This document shows, in pieces, positions 1 to 11,541 of a stretch of DNA of 64,000 nucleotides; within the stretch, counting starts at the first letter, position 1; each line of letters starts with the position of its first letter. Both the position numbers and the translations under genes were made by a program. The stretch spans positions 76,889,992-76,953,991 of the forward strand of contig CM077600.1 of the NCBI GenBank assembly GCA_039654915.1. The letters run 5' to 3'. This DNA comes from Aquilaria yunnanensis (Eukaryota > Streptophyta > Magnoliopsida > Malvales > Thymelaeaceae). The notes under the pieces are model-generated. The model did not search any database. It had not been told where the DNA came from and saw nothing but the letters and a program-made list of their open reading frames with translations.

Positions 1-587
1 CGGCCAAAAGGACCTCGGAGGAGCGATGGGTGCCACGAAGGAGTCTCTGACATATTCGCCCGTACGCACTAGACGTCGACCTCAAGCACTCTGACAGGCC
101 ACTGCAGTCTACGCTCTGACACGTACAGACACGCTTCTCGACAAACGACTGCCTGAGAAAGCCTGCAGGCGGCTGGCCACTCCTCTGCTCAAAGGTACAG
201 ACGGCATCCGTCCATACACGTGTCATAATTCGAGGGGCTCATTTTCTCCTATTTACAGTAGGGGAGGCTCTCTGTAAAAGGGGGCCGGACTGGGGCTGGA
301 CAGGGGTTTTTGGGCTCCAGGTTTTAGCTTCCCCCCCTCTTTCCTCTGGACATGCCAGAAAAACGCCTCCGGCGAGATTCTTTCCCTTCTGTGCGTACCA
401 GAGAAACACTCCCGGCCGGACTACTTGGGGGCATCCCCTTTTCAGGCTCTCTCCAGCACCGGAAACCTTTCTCGGCCACCGCTATCCATCACCGGACGGC
501 CACGCACGACATTCCTCAGGAGGTCCCTGTTGCCCTCGTCGTGGAGCCACGGCGAGAACATCTACGATGGCTAACCCAACGCCATCA
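1..587 (+). repeat. End of an LTR (element X), probably Tat-type
   Basis: A GC-rich stretch without a credible gene. It ends in GCCATCA at 587, like the LTR end of Tat-type element B (GGCCATCA), and directly abuts integrase-side coding sequence of element T1 at 588. A leader-like segment near 250-290 (CTCCTATTTACAGTAGGGG) resembles the promoter and transcript-start area of Tat-type LTRs. I infer that it is the 3' end of a plus-strand LTR that inserted into T1; the expected 5-bp duplication would be TGTAC (588-592). The rest of the element lies outside the window, so family and orientation are tentative. Confidence 0.45.
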
Positions 588-3500
588 TGTACCCTTGCCG
601 GTATAATTCTTCCCCAATTAGAAAATATCGTCCGGAACACCTTCGCACCTTCGGTGCCATGTGAGGATCTTCGGGGAGCTCTTCAGTTGCAAGATACCTC
701 TTTATAGGATCTTTCCACCCTTGGCCCGAGGTTGCTATGGTTAGTGTCGCTATGCTCGGTTGGCTTAACACTTCGGTGAACGTTTTTGATTTGGCCAAGC
801 TGTCCACTTCAGCATTGTCTCGGTGAGGTACATTTTCAATATGTACTACGTCGAAATCCTGGATGAGCTTCGATACGCACTGGTGATATTTCGCCAGAGT
901 TGGGTCCTTGGCACTATTGTCCCCTGCCATCTGCCGCACCACCAGTTGGGAGTCACTGTGGGCTTTTAGATTTCTCACACCAATCTTTCTAGCCGGGTGT
1001 AACCCTGCTATTAGAGCTTCATATTCTGCCATATTATTGGTGACATTAAACCCAAATTTGATGGATTTCATGACTTCGAGGCCTTCGGGGCCACGAATGA
1101 TTACCCCAGCTCCTTAGTGTTCGGAACAGGAGGCCCCATCTACAAACAAGGTCCGTTCTAGCTCAGCTTTGCCGAGGTCCAATTGTTCTCCTTCGGCAAT
1201 GGGCACTTCAGCAATGAAGTCTGCTAGAGCTTAAGCTTTTATTGCTTTCCTTGGCTCGTAAGTAATATTATACTCGCCAAGCTCTATGCACCACTTGGAA
1301 AGTCTTCCTGAATGATCTACTCTCTTCATGACGTCCCGAAGAGGTAGGTTACTTCGGATAATAATGGGGTGAGCCTGAAAGTACGGGCGTAGTCTCCAGC
1401 TTGCTAATACCAGGGCATAAACAGCCTTTTGCAGCAGGGGATACCTAACCTCGGCGCCATGCAGGGACTTGCTCACGTAGTATACTGGCCATTGCTCCGC
1501 CCCTCTTCTTTTACGAGAATCAAACTTAGTGCTTTTTCGGTAACTGTGAGGTACAATATAAGAGGTTCTCCCTCTCGTGGTTGCCGAAGAGTTGGTAGGC
1601 AAGATAGATAGACTTTAAGTTCTTCCCAGGCTTTTTGCCACTCCTCGTTCCAAGGACGGTCATCGCCTCCGAGGTTGCCACCATTTTTTGCTGCCTTTGT
1701 AAGGACTTTAAAGAATGCTCGGCAGTGACCCTCATACCTGGAAATGAATCTGCTAAGGGACGTTATTCTTCCCGTGAGTCTTTGGACATCCTTTGTTGTG
1801 ACGGGAGTTCAGAATCCGAGTAGTGCTTTGACTTTTTTCGGGTTGGCATCGATACCTCTTTCTGATAACATAAATTCGAGGAAGTTGCCTGAACTTACGC
1901 CGAAGATGCACTTTTCCAGATTAAGGCGTATTCCAAATGTCCTAAGTTGGTGGAAAGTTTCCTCCAAATCTGCGATATGACTGACGGGCAGCTTGCTTTT
2001 GACTATCATGTCATCGACGTAGACTTCCATGTTTCTCCCAATTTTGTCTTTGAAGTCCTTGTTCATCAGCCTCCGGTAGGTAGCTCCTGCATTTTTAAGC
2101 CCGAAGGGCATTCTGACATAGCAGTACATACCGACTTCGGTGATGAAGGCGGTTTTTTCCTCATCTTCGAGATCCATTCTGATTTGATGATACCCGCTAA
2201 AGGCATCGAAGAAGCTCAAGAGTCCGTACTCAGTAGTTGAGTCTACCAACTGGTCTATTGGTGAGAGAGGGTACGAATCTTTAGGGCAAGCATCATTTAA
2301 GTTTCGGAAGTCAATGCACATTCGGAGCTTGTTGTTCCCCTCTTTTGTAGCGATGACCACATTGCTTAACCATTCGGGGTACTTGACCTCCCTGATTACA
2401 CCCGCATCTATTAAGTGTTGGACTTCGGTTTTCACGAAGTTATTTTTGTGTCCCGAGAGGCTTCGCTTTTTCTGTTGAACAGGCTTCGCTCCTGGGTTTA
2501 CTTTGAGGCTATGCTGTATTATGCGAGGGTCTACCCCAGGCATGTCTCTCAGCGAGTAGGCAAACAGATCTTTATTCATTACTAGGAAAGATACAAGCTT
2601 TTCCTTGTCACCTTTGAGCAATTTTTCCCTATTCGAGTGTTTCGGCCTGGGACAAGCTCTATTTGTTCCGTTTCTATTTTCTCAGGATCTTCTGTTCCTT
2701 TTCCTTTTGACTCTTCTGCGGGTAGGTCCTTCGTTTCCGTAGTCTGCGTGTAGTTCGTTACTTGGACTTTCCTCTCCTTGACGAACACTCTCCTCACCTC
2801 CCCCTGGTCGATGAAGATCTCAGCGTCTCCATCCTTGGTGGCAAAGGTGACCGTTAGGTACTTCACATCTGGGCGGATGTGGAGGTTTCCTTGAGTTTAC
2901 CTTCCGAGGATGGCGTTGTACGAAGAAGGGACATCAATGATGATGAACCTTGTTATTGCTGACGCAAACAGCTCATCCTTGTTACTGGCCGAGCTTCCTC
3001 TTAACATCAAGGGAAGATCAATCCAGCCAAGGACAAGGAGTTCAGATGGTCCTACACCAAACGTAGGGGAAGTGACAGGCTTGAGCTCGCTTCTCGATAT
3101 ACTCAAACTTGGCAGCAGGTGTGTGAACAGGACATCTGCATTTGAACCATCGTCCAGCAGCACTCTCTTGACATCCCAGCTCCCGATCCTCACCAAAATC
3201 AGCAATGGATCATCATGGGGAAATATGACGATGGATCCATCTCTTTGAAGAAGCTTTTTTGACGGGTTCCCATGTTCCATTACCAAAATCTCCCTTGCTT
3301 TTCTCTTCCTTTCTGCGGATGGCAGTCCTGTTGTGATCATTTGTATCACTCCTGCCGGGGGTGGCGAGCGCCTTTTTGGACTTCGGTTCCGACACCTGTC
3401 GGAGTCGTATTCTTTATCATCTCCTTTCCATTCCGCAGGTAACACCGAAGCTGACCTTGCTTTATCAAGGTTTCAATGTACTTCTTTAGCTAGAACCAGT

Positions 3501-4545
3501 CCTCGGTATCATGGCCATGGTCCCGATGAAACTGGCAAAACTTCTTTATATTCTTTTTGTTTTCCGAGGTCATGGCCTTCGGCCTTTTGATTTGGGCTCC
3601 CTGCCTTTCCTTTGTCATGAGGATGCTCGTCCTTGAGGTGTTCAGAGGGGTGAAAGCCAATGGCTTCCTTCCCCTAGGCTTCCAAGGCCATACCCCTGAC
3701 TCAATCAAGTAACGAGGTTGCTGGCTTGGCCCCTCGATGCGAATGTGATCGGGTTTGGGGCCTCCCATTTTTAGTTCTTCAGCAGTTATCTGCTACTCGG
3801 CCCTTCGGTAAAACTCAATGAGCATATCAGGGGATCCTTGGAAAACTCATAGAACAACTGGGAGTCCCTCCGAAGTCCTCGTGTTGTGGCCAAGATACGT
3901 ATTTCTGGCCTGAAGTCTAGAACGCTCAAGGCTTCCCTGTTGAACCTTTCGACATAGTCGCGAATGGTTTCCTCATTTTTCTGCGCTATGTCGAACACTT
4001 GGACTGGCATCTTCGCCGTTGGTCGGCTCCCAATGAATTGCTGTGCGAAGGCAGTAGTCAACTCTTGGAACTCCATGATAGTTCCTAGAGCCAATGAGTC
4101 ATACCACGCCGTTGCTATCCAGCGAGGGTGACCTCAAAACATTTGCACAAGGTGGCATCATCAGCACCGTGCAACACCATGCTGCATTTATATTTCGTCA
4201 GATGAGCCTGAGTGTCAGTTCGGCCATTGTAGGTTTCCAACCAAGGTACCCAAAAATCACTCAGCATGGGTGCTTCGACCACTGCTCGGGTGAATGGTGC
4301 TTCGTCCCCGTTAAAAGTTTCTAACAGCCTAGCCCAAACGGGCTTCCGAGCTACCTGCCTCTCCACCCTTTATAACCTCTTTAATATTTTCTCCATAAGG
4401 AGTGCAGCACTGGACTCTTCTTCCTATTGTCTATAGGTCATTGGGAACGGAGACTGACATCTCCTCTTTGGGGAGTGACTTCGACGCCGAGGAGATGATG
4501 ATTTTCCTTCGGGCGAAGAACTCCTTCTACGAGCAGTTCAGGACC
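588..4545 (-). pseudogene. T1 gag-pol polyprotein, main part (broken)
   Basis: Reading on the minus strand from 4545 to 588, the pieces in order are: gag core (4366-3786), the Cys/His cluster CQFHRDHGHD (near 3530), aspartic protease with DDGSNADVLF (near 3165), reverse transcriptase (2621-1809) with an intact YVDD motif, the first RNase H (1602-1231) and an archaeal-type second RNase H (1130-780) with the Glu of MAEYEA and the Asp of HSDSQL. The frame changes at least five times and several stops interrupt it, so no full protein can be made. Similarity to element B stops just after the residues RQGY, before the integrase zinc finger, where LTR X begins. The Tat assignment rests on the domain order RT, RNase H, second RNase H. 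Confidence 0.85.
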
Positions 4546-4550
4546 ATTTT

Positions 4551-7226
4551 TGTTATGGACCTCCTAGTAGTCAGCACTCCCGAGAGAGATAAAATGTTCC
4601 AAATTAAGTTTAGAACTTTAATTTCAAGTTTACAAAGCTAGAATAAAGGAGTTACAAAAAATTCACTAAGTTCCAAGGAGGTTTAAGCACTAGATGAGGA
4701 GTAGGGGCAAAATGGTAATTTTGCATCCTGAGTAACCGGGCGGGGTCCCGAGTGTTTTAAGTTAAGTTTTGTAAATTAACCTTTAACCTTAACTCAAACT
4801 TGAAACAATAACAAGAATTAAGCAAGAAATGAGCATGTGTTAAAAGATGGGGGTTTATGTGTTTAAGGGTTGTAACTTGGATGGCTTAAGGGGTTACGTG
4901 AGGGTTTAAGAAGGGAAAGGTGGCTAATGGCTGCCATAACCACGTTTTCCCCTCTCAAGCACTCATTTCTCTCTCAATTCAAGCTAGAAGTCAAGTGATC
5001 TTGATTCCTAGAGTTGCCATCCAAGGATACCTACCAAGAGGAACTTGTTTCAAGCTAGAAAACAAGGTTTGGAGGCTTGGAAGCATGATTTCTCTACTCC
5101 CCTGTTTTTGATACGTGGTAAGCATTGTGTTCTTGGCTAATTCTATGTTATTTGAGTGAATTGAGGCTTGAGTTTTGGTTAGAGAGGAAGATTGTGATGT
5201 TTGGTGCTTTGGTTTTGATTGGAACTTAGGTGAGGATTTCTTGCACTTGGTTGCTTGAAAAGAGGAGTGATTCTAGCTTGTATCTTGGAGTTGAGGTAAG
5301 GGAGTAGTGTTTATAAGCTTGAACAATGCTTGTGGCTTGAGTTTGTTGTAAGAAATTGATTGAAATTAGCCATAGCATTGAGTATGAGTTTTGGTTGAAT
5401 TATGGTGAACTATGAGGTTTGAGGAAGATTTGATGATGTTATAGAGCATCATTAATGGCATTGTGATAGTTGGTTATGGTCCTTGCAACATGAACTAAGT
5501 GTGTGTGAAGTTTGGTGGCTTTTTATGCATGTTTGATATGTGTACTAAGTAGCCAAAGGTCATAGCAGCAAAATGCGTGCCAATTCTGTAGTTTCGCAGA
5601 TTGGCGATGCGTCGCCAAGAGGTACCCATAATTGGCGACGCGTCGTCAATTGGAAAAAGGATCACAGAACGTCGACAACTATGGCGACGCGTCGCCACGG
5701 TTGATGACGCGTCGCCGAGACAGCATTGGAGACCCGATTTTGTTTTTAGCATAACTTTTCGCTCGGGTGTCCGATTGAGGTGATTCAAAGTTCCATACGA
5801 AGCTAAGGGGGAGTACTATCACTTTCAAGTTTTAGAAAAATCTAAAATGCCCCATATTTAAAGTTGTTTTGAATCAAAGTGAGGGTAATTTTGGAAGGCA
5901 GAATTTTGCACATTTTGCTAGGATGATTAAGGTGAGTCCCAAAGGGGTCCTTTAGGTACCTTGGGCCTCAAGTATGCTGGGGGTACTTTGAGACTTCCTA
6001 AAGTACCTCGAGAAGTGGGAGTTTCCCTGAGTTTTGAAAAGTTTTGAGGTTAGTTGTTGATAGAGCAAGGAAACTAAGTTGCAGGCGAATATAACCAAGT
6101 GTGATGAGCTTGAGGTGTAAGTTTTAGAACCCTTGGCAACCTGGCAGTGTTGAAAATCACGGGGTTGTAAGGAGAGGCTTCAAATGCGTCGAGGTTTTGA
6201 GGTTTAATAACCTAGTTACATAGTTCTCACCACAATTCCCCTGCACAACAAAGTTAAGAAGAGGTTATATAATAAGTCAGGCGTAAGCTAAGGCTTACGA
6301 GGCACAAGTCGAGGGCTAGACTTGTGAGCCATGGAGTGACGCCCGTGAGAAAGTAAGAAAATTATGTGAGGAGTGGTCCTTCGGGATCCGAGCATGCATA
6401 TCGACATATTTACATATATGAGAGGTCCCTCACACTGCGAGAGCCAGCAGAGAGTATGCATGAGTTATTTCATATCTGTCCACTGTTTTACTGTTGGTAC
6501 ATGAGGTTACCCCTTACTGAGAATCTTGGATTCTCACCCTTACTGTTTTGTTGTGCAGATACTGAAGGAGTCGGGCCGAGTGATCGTTGAAGGTTACCCT
6601 GGTAGTAGTTTTTGGTGCACAGGTAGAATACCTGAGTTTTGTTGATTCTAGTACTTATTGTTTGGATGCTTGTTGGTCTTGCACAGTACTAACTAAATTG
6701 CTCATTGGTTACAGAGCCTAGTGCACATTGGACATAGTCAAGCATAGCTAGACCTAGTGGGGTCCAGAGGAGTCTCTAAAGCTCACCACTGGGATTCACA
6801 TCCAAGGTGGGAGTTAGTATGAAAAGATCTCAGTAGAGGATTTTGTATGTGTACATAGTACTCTAGTTGCCTCCCTAGTTATGAAATGAAGGGTCATGGA
6901 CTCAAGGATTGCTTTCTGGGCGGGGGCATTAGCTACTATATGTATGAATGCTCGTGCATGTTGCTATGTGTAGTTAACTCATATAAAGGTTGATTTGTAT
7001 GCTTTGACTGCTCTACTTGTTTTATATGAAAAATTATGGCCACGTTAACATTTTATGGTTTTAAATAACCCGTCAAAGCATAAAGAGCATGCATATTGCA
7101 TATTCTAGGATAATCAACTAGTGACATGGGTTTAATCCGCGCACATATCAATGAGTCCAACTGCAATCCGCCGTGAGACCAAGTTCTCACAGGTGTCCTG
7201 GGCAGGTGCGAGGGACGGCCGTGTCA
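4551..7226 (+). repeat. 5' LTR of element A
   Basis: It runs from TGTTATGGAC to GCCGTGTCA and pairs with 11451-14125. It includes the palindrome cluster at 5601-5719 and a TATA-like stretch near 6408-6420. The start is fixed by the point where the two copies become identical and by the target duplication; the end is fixed by the primer site that follows 5 bases later. Confidence 0.95.
5601..5719. promoter_or_regulatory. Palindrome cluster in the 5' LTR of A
   Basis: Four near-copies of TTGGCGACGCGTCGCCAA lie at 5601, 5632, 5682 and 5703, separated by 20-50 bp. Each is close to self-complementary, with the core GACGCGTC. The same cluster recurs in every Tekay-type LTR of the window. A binding site for a dimeric regulator is an inference; no such factor is known to me. 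Confidence 0.6.
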
Positions 7227-7231
7227 GTTTT

Positions 7232-7244
7232 TGGTATCAAAGCC
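7232..7244 (+). other. Primer-binding site of A (initiator Met tRNA)
   Basis: TGGTATCAAAGCC lies 5 bases after the LTR end. It matches the usual TGGTATCAGAGC complement of the initiator tRNA-Met 3' end with one change. Confidence 0.9.
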
Positions 7245-7368
7245 TATGGTTTTCATTTCATAGGTATTGGAGGCTAAGACTGAGATCTAGGTTGGATGTC
7301 CATGTGCTAGGAAAGTTAGTACCGACCAGCATTTGGGGAATGTTTTCTGGCTTTGGTTGCAGGTTGCT

Positions 7369-10300
7369 ATGGTTGACACTAGGTGAGGAGGTGTAAGGGG
7401 AACTAGGGAACCTGGAGAAGGTTCTAGTGACCCAGTATTGGCAAGGCTGCATGAGATGTCCAGAGTATTACAGGGGTTAACTGAGACCGTGACTTTGATG
7501 GCACAGAATATGACTACGATCATGTCTGAGATGTTTAGAGATTATGAGGACAGAGATGAGGTCCAGGAAGGAAATGATCCATATCAGGGTCAGGGGAGGC
7601 ATGCTGAACCACAACAGATGCCTAGAGCTCATGAACAAAGAAATCAAGTTCATGAAGAGGTAGTGGAACCAGAGGTGATGGAGGCCCCAAGGAGGCGAGA
7701 TACTCCATATCAGATGAAGCTATTGGAGAAGTTTAAGGCCGTTGATCCACCTAGCTTTGATGGGATAGGTGATCCCGATAGAGCAGAGGACTGGTTATCC
7801 AGGATGAACAGGTTGTTCTCCTGTGGAGCCTATGACACTGAGCAGAGGATGATTTTGGTGCCTTTCTTTCTGAGAGGAAGGGCTAGCTTATGGTGGGATG
7901 ATGTTATGGAATTGCTTAGGGAAAGTAATGGTACCAGACCAGAGCATAAACAAAAGGTACTTAAGTGGTCTGACTTTGAGAAGAAGTTCAGACTGGAGTA
8001 TGTCAGTGAAGCTGCACAGGATCAGAGAAGGGTTCAATTTGAGAACTTAGTGCAGGGAGAAATGTCTATAAGAGAATATGAGCAGCGCTTTAACTCACTT
8101 ATTTGTTATGCTCCTTACATGGGGGGTAATGATGAGTTGAAGGCTAAGAAGTTTTGTCAAGGTTTGAAACCAATGCTCAGAAGGTACATGGTGACAGTGG
8201 ATGTTAAGAACTATCGCCAGGTTGTTCAGAAGGCATTGACCTTAGAGAGGGAGTTTGATGACTCTAGAGCATCGACCAAAAAGATGGAGGTTGGGTCATC
8301 CAACCAAGGAAAGAGTGCTGGAAAGAGACCAATGGTTGAGGACAAAGGTCCATCCAAGAGGATGAAGTCCAGGATGTGTCCTAGATGCAAACGATTTCAT
8401 GTTGGGAAACCATGCACTGCGGGGACAGATATCTGTAATATTTGTGGCCAGAGAGGACATTGGACGAGAGAATGCCCCAGGGCTCGACCAATGCAGGGTC
8501 CGCCCAGGAACTTACCCCCTGTACCACTTGCCATAGGAAATCGACCTGGTGTAGCCGCAGCAATAGTTTCGCCGAGGGTATTCACCCTGGCGAGTCAGAT
8601 CACCAGAGAGCCAGCTGCCGTTCAAGGTATGTTTACTTTTCAGAATGGTAGTGTTAGAGTGCTTTTTGATACAGGAGCTACTCTTTTAGTGATATCTTCT
8701 AGCTGGGTAGATAAGTGTAAATTGCAGCGAGAAATCTTAGATGAGTTGAGACTCATCAGGACTGCAGGGAGAGGTTTTATTGTAACCAATGAAGTGGTTA
8801 CTAGGTATCCCTTGCAGTTAGGGGACCATGATTTCTGCTGTGAGTTGTGGGTAATAGAACTGAGGTCTTATGACCTAGTGCCGGGAATGGATTGGCTAAG
8901 TAAACATAAGGCGCAAATTAATTGTTCGAATCACTCAGTCGACATAACCGATGCTCTGGGAGCTAGAGTGACTTGCACAGGAGGTTTAGCATCTAGTGCT
9001 AAGAGTTTGCACCTTAGACTTATGGATACCATCCCCGTAGTTATGGAGGAGGAGTATTACTCATTGAATGGGGTGGCCATAGAGGTGGAACATAAAAAGA
9101 TTCTGGTAGCCAATCAGTTTCCTGAGGTGTTTCCAGTAGAGTTACCTGGGTTACCACCCGAGAGAGAAACTAAGTTTACCATTCATCTCCAAACAGGGGT
9201 TGAACCTATTTCGGTTCCACCTTATAGGATGTCAGCTCCTGAGATGGATGAGTTAAAGAAGCAGTTGGAAGAACTGCTAGAAAATGGCTTTATAAGGCCT
9301 AGTGTGTCACCGTGGGGAGCCCTGGTGTTGTTTTTAAAGAAAAAGGATGGAACTTTTAGATTGTGCATCAACTATAGAAAGTTGAATGAAGTGACAATCA
9401 AGAATAAGTATCCGCTTCCTAGGATCGATGATCTATTTGACAGACTCAGAGGAGCGAGGGTGTTTTCTAGGATTGACCTCCGATCTGGATATTTTCAGAT
9501 TAGAGTTAAGGAGGAAGATATCCCGAAAACTGCCTTCAGGACGAGGTATGGACACTATGAGTATACAGTTATGCCTTTCGGTGTAACGAATGCTCCAGTG
9601 GTGTTCATGGAAGCAATGAATCAGATATTTAAGCCGTTTTTAGATCAGTTTGTTGAGGTTTTCATTGACGACATTCTGATATATTCACAGAGTTCGGGTT
9701 AGCATGAGGAGCACCTTAGGGCAGTTTTGCAAGTGCTGAAAGATAATCAGTACTATGCAAAGTTGTCTAAGTGTGAGTTTTGGTCTGAAAGGATTCAATT
9801 TTCTGGGCCATATTATTAGTGTTCAAGGGTTGTCAGTTGACCCTGAGAAAGTTCAGGCAGTAGTTGAGTGGAAGAGGCCAACTACAGTTACAGAAGTTTG
9901 AAGTATTTATTTACTCAGAAAGATCTAAACATGAGGCAATGGTGATGGATCGAGTATATCAAGGATTATGATTGCTCAATCGAGTATTGTGCTGGAAAAG
10001 GGAATTTAGTAGCAGACGCATTGAGCAGGAAGTACACGGGAGTGATCCGATCTAAGGATCAGGCTACGAGTTCCTCTGAAGGAATAGTAGGGGATTGTTT
10101 CTCAGTTTTGCATGAGTTATGGCAAGACCGAGAGAAGTCCCTTGTCTACACTCTAGAAGTCCAGACAGCTTGGTTAGTCAGAGTCAGAGAAGCTCAGATG
10201 AAGGATTCATTCCTGAAGAAAATTTCAGGTGAAGCTAAGTTTGGTACTGTGAAGAAGGAGTTTAGATACAAGGATGGAATACTACACTATGGTGATCGAC

Positions 10301-11541
10301 TCTAAGTACCGAATGTTGAGGGACTTAGGCAACAAGTCATACAGGAGGCACATAGTAGTACTTTGAGTATTCACCCTGGTGTTAGTAAGATGTATCACGA
10401 TTTGAAGACGCATTTCTGGTGGCCAGGATTAAAGAGGGATGTGGCAAAACATGTGGCAATGTGTTTAACATGCCAAATGGTGAAAGCAGAACATCAGAAA
10501 CCGGCAGTTACACTTCAGAGTCTACCTTTGCCAGTGAGGAAGTGGGGATTCGTTACTATGGATTTCCTAGTTGGGTTACCAAATACCCGGAGTCAACATG
10601 ATGCAATATGGGTAGTAGTGGACCGACTGACAAAGTCAGCTCACTTCATACCTATTAAGATTTCCTATACTTTGGAAAAGTTGGCTCAGTTGTATCTTAA
10701 GGAGATAGTGAGACTCCACGGGATACCAGATCAGATTATATCTGATAGAGATCCACGATTTATGTTAAGGTTCTGGAATGCTTTCCAGGAGGCACTAGGG
10801 AGCAAGGTCAATCTTAGTACTGCTTTTCATCCTCAGAGTGATGGGCAGTCTAAGAGAGTGATTCAAACTTTGGAGGACATGCTACGCATGTGTGCTATTG
10901 ATTTTAAAGGTGATTGGGATCAGCACCTACCACTGATCAAGTTTTCTTACAATAACAGTCATCAAACTGTTATTGGTATGGCACCATACGAGGCCCTGTA
11001 TGGGATGAGGTGTATGACCCCACATTGTTGGGCAGATTCTACAGGTAAGATAGTCATTGGTCCAGAGGTCATAGCTGATACCACAGCTAAGATCAAGTTA
11101 ATCCAGCAAAGGATTAAGGCAGCCAATGATCGGCAAACCAAGTATGCAAACTTGAGGAGAAGAGATTTGAGTTTTGACGTTGGGGACAAAGCACTCTTGA
11201 AAGTGTCTCCAATGAGGAGAGTTAGCCGTTTTGGGCGAAGAGGCAAGTTGGCTCCTAGGTATATTGGACCATATGAGATATTGGAGAAGTTAAGAACTAA
11301 GTGGATTCCTATGGTTAAGATCTTATGGTCTAACCATAGTGAAGGAGAGGCTACATGGGAGACGGAACAGGATATGCTGAAAAGATATCCTGATGTCTTT
11401 CCGGAGTTGCAACGGAATTTGGGGGACCAAATTCCAGAAGAAGGGGAGAATGTTATGGACCTCCTAGTAGTCAGCACTCCCGAGAGAGATAAAATGTTCC
11501 AAATTAAGTTTAGAACTTTAATTTCAAGTTTACAAAGCTAG
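7369..11541 (+). pseudogene. Gag-pol of element A (broken, two internal deletions)
   Basis: The natural start is ATG at 7369, in frame with the gag that follows, but codon 6 is TGA (7384). Gag continues to a CCHC knuckle ([14 protein letters not shown], near 8430), then protease (LFDTGA, near 8668) and reverse transcriptase with FIDD (near 9660). A TAG follows at 9700 and a one-base insertion lies near 9800. Compared with element D, about 400 bp are missing at 9898, joining the start of RNase H to its end. Integrase carries a stop at 10303 and, in the catalytic triad, Lys replaces the final Glu (DGQSKRV against DGQSERV in D). A second deletion after GPYEILEK (11285) removes the stretch before the chromodomain. 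The reading frame ends inside the 3' LTR. It cannot encode working enzymes. Confidence 0.93.
11436..11450 (+). other. Polypurine tract of A
   Basis: AGAAGAAGGGGAGAA directly precedes the 3' LTR; it would prime plus-strand DNA synthesis. It also encodes the last residues of the pol frame. Confidence 0.85.

Noticed and set aside
352..606. An 84-codon plus-strand frame at the left edge
   Set aside because: Lies in the LTR-like GC-rich segment and runs into T1; no recognisable content.
4920..5111. A 63-codon frame repeated at 11820-12011
   Set aside because: It is part of both LTRs of A; conservation reflects LTR identity, not coding function.
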